A stretch of 64,000 nt of DNA from Hymenobacter metallicola. GTDB taxonomy: Bacteria > Bacteroidota > Bacteroidia > Cytophagales > Hymenobacteraceae. The stretch covers positions 310,001 to 374,000 of the forward strand of contig NZ_SRMB01000005.1 of the NCBI RefSeq assembly GCF_004745645.1, given 5' to 3'. Shown one piece after another: positions 1 to 9,013 of the stretch. How positions within the stretch are numbered: the stretch's first letter is position 1; the number at the start of each line of letters is the position of its first letter. The notes under the pieces were generated by a model. That model was not told the DNA's origin. It did not search any database and was given only the letters and a program-made list of their open reading frames with translations. The position numbers were made by a program, and so were the translations under genes.

Positions 1-65
1 GCGCGGCAACCGGTAAAAAACACGAAGCGGCCATGCCAATTTGGGGGCGGCAGCGGCAGAAACAG

Positions 66-99
66 GAAGCCCGGCTGCCTTTTCAGATAACCGGGCTTC
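66..99 (-). terminator. Hairpin downstream of ribF, possible terminator
   Basis: A 9-bp perfect stem (GAAGCCCGG / CCGGGCTTC) encloses a 16-nt loop, about 75 bases beyond the ribF stop. There is no clear U-run on the minus strand, so this is only a possible terminator. The rest of 1-175 shows no convincing gene. Confidence 0.35.
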
Positions 100-175
100 A
101 GCTGAGAATATTTTGTCAGGCCCTCCTGCTTCCCGCGGGTCGAAATGACGGTCCGTTTATTTCATCGGCGGTAAC

Positions 176-1129
176 TCAGCCGCCCACCAAGTGCTGGCGG
201 GCCATGTCGGCGTCCTTCGCCAGCTGAGCTTTGAGCTCATCCAGACCGTTGAACTTCTGCTCGTCGCGCAGGCGGGCCACCAGCTGCACCGTCAGGGGCT
301 GGTCGTACAGGTCGCCGTCGAAGTCGAGCAGGTGAGTTTCGATGGTTTGGTCCAGGTTGCCGGCTACGGTGGGGCGCACCCCGATGTTGAGCATGGCCTG
401 GTGGTGAGTGCCGGCGGCCGTCGTAGCCAGCACGGCATATACTCCCCGGGCCGGAATCAGCTTCAGCGGCTCTTCCACTTGCATATTCGCCGTTGGGAAG
501 CCGATGGTGCGGCCCAGCTGCTTGCCCCGCACCACGGTGCCGGTCAGCGGGTAGTTGTAGCCCAGGTAGCGGTTGGCCGTCAGGATGTCGCCCTGCTCCA
601 GGGCCCGGCGGATGCGGGTGCTGCTCACGGCCACCGCGTCCACATCCTCGCGCGGAATCTCCTCGACTTCCATGCCGTAGCGCTCCGCATGCTGGCTCAG
701 GTACTCAAAGCTGCCCTCCCGGTTTTTGCCGAAGCGGTGGTCGTAGCCAATAACCAGCTTGCGCGTACCGACCGTGTCGAGCAAAATTCGCTGGATGTAT
801 TCTTCCGAGCTCAACTCCGAAAATTCCTTGGTAAAAGGCACAATCAGCAGGTAATCTACCCCAAAGTCGGCCAGCTGGCGGCTGCGCTCCTGCAGGCTCG
901 AAAGCAGCTGAATGTTCAGGGGCTGGGGGTGGGCCAGGGGCGGGGCCAGCACCAGGCGGGGGTGGGGCCAGTAGGTGATAACCACCGAGGGGCCGCCGTG
1001 GTGCCGGGCTACTTCCAGCAGCCGCCGCAGAATCTTCTGGTGCCCCAGGTGCACGCCGTCGAAGGTGCCGGTCGTGACGGTGGCATTGCCAAGGTGAGGA
1101 AACTGCGCCGGGTCGTGAAAGACTTCCAT
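176..1129 (-). CDS. ribF: Bifunctional riboflavin kinase / FAD synthetase
   Basis: Phosphorylates riboflavin to FMN and adenylates FMN to FAD in the cytoplasm. The 317-residue product has the usual two-domain build. The N-terminal nucleotidyltransferase shows GTFDGVHLGH at residues 21-30, with the HxGH signature, and STRIRRAL near 170. The C-terminal flavokinase shows GKQLGRTIGFPTAN at about 202-215, then ARGVYAV and LNIGVRPTV. An upstream in-frame start would add 17 residues that do not look like RibF; the ATG giving MEVFHDPAQF places GTFDG where the family has it. It is the last gene of a minus-strand run ftsX-DUF3098-uppP-truB-ribF and lies 55 bases after truB. Length and motifs are complete. 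Confidence 0.95.
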   Translation of the reverse strand: MEVFHDPAQFPHLGNATVTTGTFDGVHLGHQKILRRLLEVARHHGGPSVVITYWPHPRLVLAPPLAHPQPLNIQLLSSLQERSRQLADFGVDYLLIVPFTKEFSELSSEEYIQRILLDTVGTRKLVIGYDHRFGKNREGSFEYLSQHAERYGMEVEEIPREDVDAVAVSSTRIRRALEQGDILTANRYLGYNYPLTGTVVRGKQLGRTIGFPTANMQVEEPLKLIPARGVYAVLATTAAGTHHQAMLNIGVRPTVAGNLDQTIETHLLDFDGDLYDQPLTVQLVARLRDEQKFNGLDELKAQLAKDADMARQHLVGG

Positions 1130-1184
1130 CGGGTAAATACGCGAATTGATAAATAGAGGAGCGGGCCGCCGCCAGGCCACGTGT

Positions 1185-1997
1185 TTACGAAGCCGGGTCG
1201 GCGGGGGCTGAATCGGCAGGAGGGCTGCTGGCTTGGTAAAACTCCAGGCCGGCCCGCTTTTCGGGCAGGCGCTGCCGGGGTTGGCGCGGCGGGCGGGTTT
1301 CTTCTCCTTCGCGGCGCGGGGGGCGCAAGGCTTCCAAAGCTTCCAGGGTTAGGGCGTCTTCCACGCGGTACTCCCCGATGCGGGTGCGCACCAGCTTGGT
1401 CAGGTGGGCACCGCAGCCCAGGTGCTGGCCAAAGTCGCGGGCCAGGCTGCGAATGTAAGTGCCCTTGGTGCAAACCACCCGGAACTGCACCTCGGGCAGG
1501 TTGATGCCGGTCAGTTCAAACTCCTTGATGGTTACTTCCTTAGACTTGATTTCGGCCGTGTCGCCACGGCGGGCCACTTCGTAGGCCCGCTCCCCGTTGA
1601 TTTTCACGGCCGAGTACAACGGCGGGGTCTGCTGAATGGGGCCGGTGAAGGCCTGGACGGCGGCCAGCAGCTGCTCGGGGGTAACGTGGGCGTAGGGCAG
1701 GTCGGCATCCACGGCCGTTTCCAGGTCGAAGGAAGGCGTGGTCTGGCCCAGGCGGAAGGTGCCGGTGTACTCTTTTTCCTGGGCCTGAATCAAGTCAATC
1801 TGCTTGGTTTTCTTGCCCGTGCACAAAATCAGCAGGCCGGTAGCCAGCGGGTCGAGGGTGCCGGCATGGCCGATTTTCTTGATGCGCAGCGTGTTCTTAA
1901 CCTTGCGCACCACGTCAAACGACGTCCAGGTCAGGGGCTTGTCGAGCAGCAAAACCTCGCCGGTTTCGAAGTCGAAGGCATGGGGTTGCTGGCTCAT
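1185..1997 (-). CDS. truB: tRNA pseudouridine(55) synthase TruB
   Basis: Makes pseudouridine 55 in the T-loop of elongator tRNAs. The catalytic aspartate lies in GHAGTLDPLATG (D49), preceded by the family N-terminus VLLLDKPLTWTSFDVV; KTKQ, YSAVKINGERAYE and GTYIRSLARD follow in the expected order. The 270-residue protein ends in about 45 residues rich in Arg, Pro and Glu (from roughly 226) in place of a PUA-type domain; this tail looks disordered. The ATG overlaps the end of uppP by 4 bases, which indicates translational coupling. Confidence 0.95.
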   Translation of the reverse strand: MSQQPHAFDFETGEVLLLDKPLTWTSFDVVRKVKNTLRIKKIGHAGTLDPLATGLLILCTGKKTKQIDLIQAQEKEYTGTFRLGQTTPSFDLETAVDADLPYAHVTPEQLLAAVQAFTGPIQQTPPLYSAVKINGERAYEVARRGDTAEIKSKEVTIKEFELTGINLPEVQFRVVCTKGTYIRSLARDFGQHLGCGAHLTKLVRTRIGEYRVEDALTLEALEALRPPRREGEETRPPRQPRQRLPEKRAGLEFYQASSPPADSAPADPAS

Positions 1998-2782
1998 ATC
2001 AGGTGCAGGTTAATGCCCAGCGCAATCATCACCAGAATGGTAATGCCCACGATGATGCGGTAGAAGCCGAAGGCCCGGAAGCCAAACTTTGACACAAAAT
2101 TCACGAACGACTTCACCGCCAACAGCGCCACAATGAACGCCACCACGTTGCCGAAGGCCAGTACCTTGAGGTCTTCGGCCAGGGGCGCATTCACCTTGTA
2201 AGACTTGTACATCTCGTAGGCCGTAATCACAAACATGGTGGGCACGGCCAGCAGGAAGGAGAAGTCGGCGGCCGAGCGGCGGTCGAAGCCCTGGGCCAGG
2301 CCCCCCACGATGGTAGCCGCGGAACGGGATACGCCCGGCACCAGGGCTAGGCACTGAAACAAGCCTATTTTCAGGGCTTGCAGGGTGCTGGGCGTGGTTA
2401 CCTGCTTGCGCGACTCGCTAAACCACCGGTCGATGAAGAGTAGCACCACGCCGCCCACGACCAGGGAAGTAGCTACCACCGTCACGCTTTTCAGCAGCTC
2501 GGCAATAACGTCCTTGAGCAGAAAGCCCAGCAGGCCGAAAGGCAAAAAGGCTACGGCCAGTTTCACGTAGAAGTCGAAGCTCTGCAGAAAACGGCGCCAG
2601 TAGAGCACCACCACCGACAGAATGGCCCCGAATTGAATAGAGGTAATGTAGGTTTCGGTAAAGGGCAATTGGCCGATACCCAGCAGGTTGGCCACAATAA
2701 TCATGTGGCCGGTGCTGGAAACGGGTAAAAACTCAGTTAAGCCTTCGACAATAGCCAGAATCAGGGCGTGCCAGTAGTTCAT
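1994..2782 (-). CDS. uppP: Undecaprenyl-diphosphatase (BacA/UppP type)
   Basis: Integral membrane enzyme that dephosphorylates undecaprenyl diphosphate to recycle the lipid carrier for peptidoglycan and other surface glycans; members give bacitracin tolerance. The two family motifs are intact: EGLTEFLPVSSTGH at residues 13-26 and PGVSRS at 149-154. Hydrophobic segments fill the 262-residue chain, consistent with the polytopic inverted-repeat fold. The gene starts one base after the DUF3098 stop and overlaps truB by 4 bases, so the run is almost certainly one transcript. Confidence 0.95.
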   Translation of the reverse strand: MNYWHALILAIVEGLTEFLPVSSTGHMIIVANLLGIGQLPFTETYITSIQFGAILSVVVLYWRRFLQSFDFYVKLAVAFLPFGLLGFLLKDVIAELLKSVTVVATSLVVGGVVLLFIDRWFSESRKQVTTPSTLQALKIGLFQCLALVPGVSRSAATIVGGLAQGFDRRSAADFSFLLAVPTMFVITAYEMYKSYKVNAPLAEDLKVLAFGNVVAFIVALLAVKSFVNFVSKFGFRAFGFYRIIVGITILVMIALGINLHLI

Positions 2783-3100
2783 TTAGGGACGCTTGTAGGT
2801 AGGAGCCGTGGGGGCCGGGGCCACGGGGGCGGCAGGCTGGGAAGCGGTTTCGGTGCGGGTAATCGTGTCGGTAGCGGCGGGCGGAGTGTCGCCGGGCTTG
2901 GCCATAATGGCCCAGAACTCGATGATAAAGCCCACGGCCAGCAAAATCGGGCCCAGCGTGATGCCCAGGAATCCTTCGCCGTAGTCGGCCGAGTCCAGGG
3001 TCATGGTGATAAAGCCGGCCGCCAGCACGGCCAGCCCGAGGTACATCAGGCGGTAGTTGCGCTTGCCGAAGGCAAAGCGGGGAGTTTGAGTCGGTTCCAT
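2783..3100 (-). CDS. DUF3098 small membrane protein
   Basis: A 105-residue protein with two hydrophobic segments (about residues 18-36 and 47-65) and a Pro/Ala/Thr-rich cytoplasmic-looking tail. The N-terminus FAFGKRNYRLMYLG followed by GF(I/L)xM...D..YGEGFLGITLGPI matches my memory of DUF3098, a Bacteroidota family regularly found next to ftsX. Molecular function is unknown. The ATG at 3100 is preferred over an upstream in-frame start because the upstream extension (3101-3202) overlaps ftsX and is encoded by an inverted repeat. Its position between ftsX and uppP suggests an envelope or division role (inference). Confidence 0.8.
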   Translation of the reverse strand: MEPTQTPRFAFGKRNYRLMYLGLAVLAAGFITMTLDSADYGEGFLGITLGPILLAVGFIIEFWAIMAKPGDTPPAATDTITRTETASQPAAPVAPAPTAPTYKRP

Positions 3101-3107
3101 ATTCGTT

Positions 3108-3178
3108 GTTAGTTGTTGGTAGTCAGTTGTTAGAAGTAGGCAGCAGTTCGAAGTACCAACTGACAACCAGCAACTAAC
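3108..3178. repeat. Imperfect inverted repeat between ftsX and DUF3098
   Basis: Arms of 19 bases at 3108-3126 and 3160-3178 pair with two mismatches (GTTAGTTG-TGGT-GTCAG pattern), separated by 33 bases. The TTG-rich composition differs from the surrounding GC-rich coding sequence. A similar TTG-rich tract lies upstream of ftsX at 4096-4160. Confidence 0.6.
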
Positions 3179-3188
3179 CGCTAAAAAA

Positions 3189-4082
3189 TCAATACAAATC
3201 ATCGAGCGACATGCCCAGGTACTTGCGCACGGCGCGGTAGGAGCTCAGAAAGCCGATGCCACAGCCCAGCAGCACCATGCCTACCATCAGGGCCGCAATC
3301 AGCCGTTCGTCGCGCAGCAGGCGCAGCTCTTCCAGTTGCAAATAGGCATATTGGAGCAGGGCCAGCAGGAGCAGCGCGGCAATAGCGCCGCTGGCAAAGC
3401 CTTGCCAGGTAGCCCGGCGCAGAAAAGGCCGCTGAATGAAAAAGGAGGTGGCGCCCACCAGCTGCATGCTCCGAATCAGGAAGCGCTGGGAAAACAGGGC
3501 CAGCTTGATGGTATTGTTAATCAGCACGGTCACGACCAGCGTCAAGACCAAGGCGAAGCCCAGCAGCACCAGACTGATTTTGCGCAGGTTCTTGTTCACC
3601 GAGTCGATAAAGCTCTGCACGTACTCTACTTCGTACACGCCCGGCTCGGCCCGCAGTTCCTGCACGATGCGCCGCATCTGGGTAGAGTCGGTGTATTCGG
3701 CGCTGATTTTCAGTAAGTAAGCATCGCGCAACGGATTGTCGCCCAGAAACTGCTCGGCATCTTCCCCCGTTTGCTCCAGAAACTGCTTCGCACCCTCTTC
3801 TTTGGAAAGAAAGCGCACCTGGGGCTGGTCGTCTTTGTAGGCCACGTACTTTTTGCGGCTCAAGTCCTGCTGCAGGCGCAGCAGCTGGGTTTCGGGCAAG
3901 TCCCGGTCCAGATACACCTGCATTTCAATGTTTTCCTTGACCAGGTTGCTCAGCTTGTGGGCGTGAATCAGCAACAGGCCAAACAAGCCAATGACCAGCA
4001 AGGACAGCGTAATGCTGAACACTACCATCAGGTGGGGGTAGCTACCGAGCTTTTTCTTGCGGGTCGGGCGGTTTTGGGCCAT
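3189..4082 (-). CDS. ftsX: Cell division protein FtsX (permease-like subunit)
   Basis: Membrane partner of the ATPase FtsE; FtsEX regulates septal peptidoglycan hydrolysis. The 297-residue protein has the family layout: short basic N-terminus, one transmembrane helix at about 20-45, an extracytoplasmic domain with the opening ENIEMQVYLDRDLPE and FLSKEEGAKQFLEQTGED, then three C-terminal transmembrane helices ending at SLDDLY. ftsE is not adjacent. The ATG at 4082 (MAQNRPTRKKK) is chosen over an in-frame extension of 25 residues that lacks family features. A -7 promoter box ends 4 bases before this ATG, so either the message is leaderless or the start is a little further in. Confidence 0.92.
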   Translation of the reverse strand: MAQNRPTRKKKLGSYPHLMVVFSITLSLLVIGLFGLLLIHAHKLSNLVKENIEMQVYLDRDLPETQLLRLQQDLSRKKYVAYKDDQPQVRFLSKEEGAKQFLEQTGEDAEQFLGDNPLRDAYLLKISAEYTDSTQMRRIVQELRAEPGVYEVEYVQSFIDSVNKNLRKISLVLLGFALVLTLVVTVLINNTIKLALFSQRFLIRSMQLVGATSFFIQRPFLRRATWQGFASGAIAALLLLALLQYAYLQLEELRLLRDERLIAALMVGMVLLGCGIGFLSSYRAVRKYLGMSLDDLY

Positions 4083-4086
4083 GCGG

Positions 4087-4094
4087 CAAAGGTA
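4087..4094 (-). promoter_or_regulatory. -7 box TACCTTTG directly upstream of ftsX
   Basis: Exact match to the Bacteroidota sigma -7 consensus TAnnTTTG on the minus strand, only 4 bases before the ftsX ATG. No good -33 TTTG was seen at 19-21 bases. It would drive the ftsX-DUF3098-uppP-truB-ribF run. Confidence 0.45.
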
Positions 4095-4170
4095 AGGTTG
4101 ATTGGTGATTGTTGGGAGTTGATTGTTATTGTTCAATGTCCAATAAGCATCAATCAATATTGGGCTCAGC

Positions 4171-7100
4171 TTAAAGCACCGTGCGCGGGTCGTCGTCGAC
4201 GTTGAGCACTTCCCGGGCTTTGCGGGCGGCTGCTTCGCGGCGGCGCAGCCGCTTGCGCGAAAACAGCTCCCGGAATGAGTCGAACTGCTCGGTGTGCAGC
4301 AAGCTGACGCCGGCCCGGGCCTGGTTGGTAAGCGCGGCCTGGTCGGGGTTGAAGTCGCGGGGCGTGGTTTCGTAGCGCAGTTTGGCCCGGAACTTTCCGT
4401 CGGGCCGCAGGTAGTATTCCAGGCTCAGGTCGCCGAGCAGGGAGGCCTGACCGGCGGCGTTGGGTGTGCCGGGGTCAGTGCCCGTGGGGTTCGTTGTATT
4501 GGCACTGGTGTTGAAGCCCCCTTCCCGGGTCACGCGCAGCCGGCCGTTGAGGAAACTATAGCTCAGGCGCACCTGCAACTCCTGCAGCTGTTCCGAAGAC
4601 AGCCCGTTGATGTTGAAGTCAATTTCCAGGTTCTGGTCGATCTGAGAAGTAAGCAGGCCCAGCTGGGTCGACAAGATCTGGCCCAGGCTGTTCTGTACCG
4701 TATTGTCGTTGCCGCGCAAGCTGATCTGGGTGAACTGGCCCGGCGGGGAAAGCTGCTTGAATACCAATAGGCTGAACACTTGCCGGTTGAGTTCCTGTTC
4801 GTCGTTGCGCAGCGAAGAGGTAAAGGCCGTCAGGTCGCCTTCCAGGGACGAGGGCGCATCGTTGAACTCCAGGCTCAGGCGAATAATGGGCAGCAGCAGG
4901 GGGCCGGTCAGGTTCATTACGGCCGTCACCGGCACTACGGCCCGGCTGTTGATGGCCGCCTGGCCCAGAATAGGTGCCAGGGAGGTTCGTTGGGTATAGG
5001 CGGCTGTTACGTTCATCTCGCCGGCCAGCGGGTCGCCGTTCCAGGAAATAATGCCGCCGGGCCGCACCACAAATTCCTTGTTAATGAGGCCCTGCAAGGT
5101 GAAGTTGTAGGCCCCGCGCACAATCTCGACCTGCCCGAACATGTTGAAGTCGCCGCGGGTGTCGATGTTGAGGCGCAGCTGCCCGGCGGCCGTGCCCCGG
5201 ATAATGTCGCCGGTGCTTTCGTCGAGCAAAATCTCAATGTAGGCGTCCGGCGTCACGTCCAGGTTCATGTTCAGCCGTATCCCCGACAAATCCACCTGGC
5301 CCGCGGCGGCGGTGGGCACTTTCACGGTGGTCAGCGTATCAGTCAGGTTGCGGTTGACGAACTTGATGTAGCTGGCCTGCTGGGCTTTGGCGGCGTTGTC
5401 GAGCGGCAACGACAGGCGGGTGCCGGCGTCGCTGCGGGCCCGCACGTTCACAACTAAGTTATCGGAGGGGCCAAACAGCACGGCGTCGCCGGTGGCGTAG
5501 GCCGTCCCGAAATACAGCTCGTTGTCTTTGCGGGTGGTGTTGAGTACCAGCAGCTTATTGAAATTGGCCCGCAGGCCCAGGCGCATGTTCCGGAAGCCCT
5601 GGTGGAAAATATTGCCATCCAGCACGCCCGAATTGCCCAGCGGGTCGCGCAGTCGAATGGAGCGGAAATTGATGCGGTCTTCCTGAAACCGGATTCGGTC
5701 GGAGAAGGTGTAGGTGGTGCCCAGGTAGGTGAAGGTCAGCTTGCCGTTGGTCACGTCCACGTTGCCCACCAGGTTGGGGGCGGCCAGGCGGCCGGTCAGG
5801 CGCAGGGTGCCCGCGGCGGTGCCGCCCATGTCCTTGAAGAGGAAGTTGAGCAGGGGCTCGGCCAGCTTCACAGGGGCATTGTCGAGTACGGCCGTCAGGT
5901 TGAGCTGCTGCTCCTTGGCCTGGGGCGAATAGGTGCCCGCTACCCGCACCACCCGCAGCTGCTCGCGCAGCACGTCCATGTCAATCAGCAGCTGGCCGTT
6001 GCGGTTGTTCCACTCGCTGCTACCCCGCACGTTGCCAATGAGTACGTCGTCGAACTGCAGGGAGTCGACGCCGAGGGTACTGTTGATTTTCAGGGGGCCG
6101 TACACGCCGCTAATGGTGCCGGCGGCATTCACGCGGCCCGCCACATTCTGGTCCGTCAGCGGGTTCAGCGTCGTCAGGTCAAAGTCCTTGACGGCCAGCT
6201 GCAGCTGCTTGCTGGGGTCGTTGGAAATAAAGCCCTGGGCGCTGATACTCTGCAAGCCATTGCTCAGGGTAAAGTTTTGAATGTCGAATTCCTTGCCCCG
6301 ACCCGAAATAATGACCGAGTTGCTGGCCGCAATGGTCCAGTCCTTGCCCAGCAGGTTCACACCCGACTGCCGGAAGACAATCTGCACGGCCTGGGGCAAA
6401 AAGGCCAGGGAGCCGTTGATGGCCGCTTTGTTGGTGGAATTGGTTTGGGCCAGAGAGGTCGAGAAGTTGATGCGTTCCTGGTCCCAGACGCCTTCCACGT
6501 AGAATTTTTCCGTCTTACCCAAACCGGGCAGCACCTGCCGCTCGGAGGTAATGTTGGCCTGGGCCAGCACTTCGGGCTGGTAGGGCAGCTTGGAGGTGTT
6601 GAATTCAAAGTCGGTGTTGAACACCCGCACGCTGTCGTACTGGATGCTGTTGAAGTGCCCGCCCAGCGCGAAAATGGACGTCGGTCCGTTGCGGAAGGAG
6701 CCGTCGATACGGGAAAAGTCGGACACCGTCAGGCCCGGCAGGAACAGGCGCAGCACGGGGTTGGCTTGCTTCAGGTACAGGTCCAGGGCAATCTGGTACT
6801 CGGGCGTGGGGCGCTGCTGCTTGCGGCGGTAGTAGCTGGCAATGGCCGCGTCGTTGCTTTCAAAGTTGAGTTGGTACTCGGTCAGCAGGGTTTGCACGTC
6901 GCGGGCCACGGCCGTAAAGTTGAAGTTGCCGTTGGCCGTCAGATTCAGTACTTCCGAGCGGACGGTGAGGCGGCGCTGGGCCCCGGTGCGCTGACTGACC
7001 ACGTCGAAGGTATCGATGGGCACGGTGCGGCCGGCGAAGCTGAGGCGGGAGTTGCGCAGCACAATGCGGCCGATTAGCTCGTCGAGCTTGAGGCCCTGGA

Positions 7101-8772
7101 ATTTCACGTCGGCCGTGGTGGCTACTACCACGCTTTGCTTGGTCAGGCCCAGGGCCCGCAGGTCGGCCCGCTGCACCCGGGCTTCCACGTCGAAGGCTTG
7201 CCGGGCTTTGTTCAGGTCGATGGTCCCGTTGGCGTCGATTTGCAGGTTGGGGTCGTTTACGGCCAGCTTGCCGTCGAACGACTGCCGGCTGAACTGCCCG
7301 TTGGTGGTAATGTTGCGGAACCGGTAGCCGTTGAGCCAGATGCTTTGCACGCTGGCGTTGGCCTTGAGCCGGGCCCGCTCGGGCGTAAAGCCCACGCCTT
7401 CCACGCGGCCGTTCATGGTAATGTCGCGCACTGTGCTTTCGTCGCCCAGCAGCTTGCCCAGCTGAAAGGCCGTGGTCTTGACCTGTCCTTCGTAAGTGGA
7501 GTAGGCCGGGTCGGTTTTAAACTTAATATTCACGTCCGACACCACCTCGCCCAGGGCCGTGCGGAAGGCGCCGTTGGCTACAAAGTCGTTGTAGAAGCCC
7601 AGAAATTGCCCGTTGAGGCGCACCGTGCCCAGGCGCGCCACGTAGGGCCAGCCCGAGGCCGGAATGTAGCGCTTGATGTCGCGCCCGTCGATAACGGAGG
7701 GCTTGAGGCGCATTTCCACGAAGCTCTCTTTCAAATTGGGCAGGCCCTGCACGTTAATATTGCCCCGCACGTGGGTGTTGCGGCCGTAGGTCACGTCCAG
7801 GTTCTTGGTCGTGAAATTGGTGACGTAGCCTTTGGCCTCGCCCGAAAGCAGCACGGTTTCCTTCAGATCCCGAATAAAAGGCTGGGGCGCGAAGGAGGCA
7901 ATATCGTCGGAGTACACCCGCGACGAATCCAGCCGGGCCGTGACTTTCACCGAATCGTTGAAATCGACAAAGTTGAGGAAGTGCTGGTACTCGAACTTGA
8001 TGTAGGGCCGCAACTGGCTCTTACCCACGCGCAAATCCAGGCCGGCAAATTCCCAGAACTTGTCGGCGTAGGTCATATTAGCCGTCAGCTCCTTTAACCG
8101 GGTTTTCGAGGGAATATCCACGGCCCGCAGCCCGTCAATCTGGGCGTGAATCGTGTCGCCGCGCAGCCAAAGCTGGGAGGCGTCGGCGTATACGCTGTCG
8201 ATAAACATGTGGGCGTAGTCGATGGTGCGGCCGTAGGTTTCGGCCCGGGCCACGTCTTTGCGGTCGAGTACGAAGCGCCCGTTGCGCAGGCCAATGGCCT
8301 TAATCTGAAAATCGAAAGGCTTGGAAACCTTGGTCGTATCGGTGGGCCCGATCAGGCGTTTCACAGCTCCAATGAACTGGTCGAGTGTGGTCGAATCGGG
8401 CTGATTGGCGTAGGTAATCAGCGAGAAGCGCGGCTCCTCCAGCGTGAGCTTGCCCACGTGGAGGTGGCGGGGGTCAAACATCGAAAACAGCTCAATGTCG
8501 GCATCGGCCTTGCCAATGTTGAATAGCTCGCCACCCTGCCGGTCCAGCACCCGCACGCCTTCCAGCACCACGCGGGTAAAGGGTCGCACATCTACCCGGC
8601 CCACAATCACCCGTTGCCCCAGCTTATCGGTCAGGATAGTGGCGGCCCGGTGCGCCAGGTTGGTTTGCACGCTCGGAATGCGCAGGGCCAACAGCACGCC
8701 GCCCACCACCAAGCCCAGCAGCAGGAGCAGGCTTAGCAGAATTTTGAGCGTGACGGAGACGAAGCGGGGCAC
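4171..8772 (-). CDS. tamB: TamB/DUF490-family translocation and assembly module protein
   Basis: A very large (1533-residue) AsmA/TamB-type protein anchored by one N-terminal helix (about residues 8-30, LKILLSLLLLLGLVVGGVLL) with the rest extracytoplasmic. Proteins of this family form long beta-rich lipid-conducting bridges between inner and outer membrane; TamB also supports outer-membrane protein assembly. The AsmA-like start (LGQRVIVGRVDVRPF), long runs of alternating beta-strand sequence and the C-terminal TamB domain (about 1050-1480, with GDINMxGxxxIxxGxYNFTLQG-like sequence and LLVFKQLSPPG) support the call. It lies divergent to tsaD, a common arrangement in the phylum. No partner BamA-like protein is encoded nearby. 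Confidence 0.9.
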   Translation of the reverse strand: MPRFVSVTLKILLSLLLLLGLVVGGVLLALRIPSVQTNLAHRAATILTDKLGQRVIVGRVDVRPFTRVVLEGVRVLDRQGGELFNIGKADADIELFSMFDPRHLHVGKLTLEEPRFSLITYANQPDSTTLDQFIGAVKRLIGPTDTTKVSKPFDFQIKAIGLRNGRFVLDRKDVARAETYGRTIDYAHMFIDSVYADASQLWLRGDTIHAQIDGLRAVDIPSKTRLKELTANMTYADKFWEFAGLDLRVGKSQLRPYIKFEYQHFLNFVDFNDSVKVTARLDSSRVYSDDIASFAPQPFIRDLKETVLLSGEAKGYVTNFTTKNLDVTYGRNTHVRGNINVQGLPNLKESFVEMRLKPSVIDGRDIKRYIPASGWPYVARLGTVRLNGQFLGFYNDFVANGAFRTALGEVVSDVNIKFKTDPAYSTYEGQVKTTAFQLGKLLGDESTVRDITMNGRVEGVGFTPERARLKANASVQSIWLNGYRFRNITTNGQFSRQSFDGKLAVNDPNLQIDANGTIDLNKARQAFDVEARVQRADLRALGLTKQSVVVATTADVKFQGLKLDELIGRIVLRNSRLSFAGRTVPIDTFDVVSQRTGAQRRLTVRSEVLNLTANGNFNFTAVARDVQTLLTEYQLNFESNDAAIASYYRRKQQRPTPEYQIALDLYLKQANPVLRLFLPGLTVSDFSRIDGSFRNGPTSIFALGGHFNSIQYDSVRVFNTDFEFNTSKLPYQPEVLAQANITSERQVLPGLGKTEKFYVEGVWDQERINFSTSLAQTNSTNKAAINGSLAFLPQAVQIVFRQSGVNLLGKDWTIAASNSVIISGRGKEFDIQNFTLSNGLQSISAQGFISNDPSKQLQLAVKDFDLTTLNPLTDQNVAGRVNAAGTISGVYGPLKINSTLGVDSLQFDDVLIGNVRGSSEWNNRNGQLLIDMDVLREQLRVVRVAGTYSPQAKEQQLNLTAVLDNAPVKLAEPLLNFLFKDMGGTAAGTLRLTGRLAAPNLVGNVDVTNGKLTFTYLGTTYTFSDRIRFQEDRINFRSIRLRDPLGNSGVLDGNIFHQGFRNMRLGLRANFNKLLVLNTTRKDNELYFGTAYATGDAVLFGPSDNLVVNVRARSDAGTRLSLPLDNAAKAQQASYIKFVNRNLTDTLTTVKVPTAAAGQVDLSGIRLNMNLDVTPDAYIEILLDESTGDIIRGTAAGQLRLNIDTRGDFNMFGQVEIVRGAYNFTLQGLINKEFVVRPGGIISWNGDPLAGEMNVTAAYTQRTSLAPILGQAAINSRAVVPVTAVMNLTGPLLLPIIRLSLEFNDAPSSLEGDLTAFTSSLRNDEQELNRQVFSLLVFKQLSPPGQFTQISLRGNDNTVQNSLGQILSTQLGLLTSQIDQNLEIDFNINGLSSEQLQELQVRLSYSFLNGRLRVTREGGFNTSANTTNPTGTDPGTPNAAGQASLLGDLSLEYYLRPDGKFRAKLRYETTPRDFNPDQAALTNQARAGVSLLHTEQFDSFRELFSRKRLRRREAAARKAREVLNVDDDPRTVL

Positions 8773-8917
8773 AGAAACAGAGCTGGAAAATGTTGAGCTT
8801 ACGGGACGAAGATGCGGGATTTACCTCAATGGCTGCCTGGGAAATAAGATAAGCTGCAAAACAATTCCAGCTCCGGCCCGCGCCGTATCAAAGAATCCTG
8901 ACACGTGACAAATGTGT

Positions 8918-8955
8918 TGGTTTAGTGTTTTAAACGACCTTTGTACTATAATTTG
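8918..8955 (+). promoter_or_regulatory. Candidate tsaD promoter
   Basis: TATAATTTG at 8947-8955 resembles the -7 element with one extra spacer base, and TTGGTTTAG lies about 21 bases upstream. The match is imperfect. It lies in the tamB/tsaD divergent region (8773-9013), which holds nothing else recognisable. Confidence 0.3.
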
Positions 8956-9013
8956 TGCAGGCAGCGGCCCAAAAGCGCCTAACTGCCTGCTACTACCTCT
9001 TGACTATTTCCGC

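Noticed and set aside
191..1156. A 321-codon plus-strand frame opposite ribF
   Set aside because: Complement of ribF in the frame that GC bias keeps open; translation is His/Val/Gln-rich without any family.
5602..7077. A 491-codon open frame on the plus strand inside tamB
   Set aside because: Antisense shadow of tamB with low-complexity Val/Gly/Gln-rich translation and no recognisable motif.
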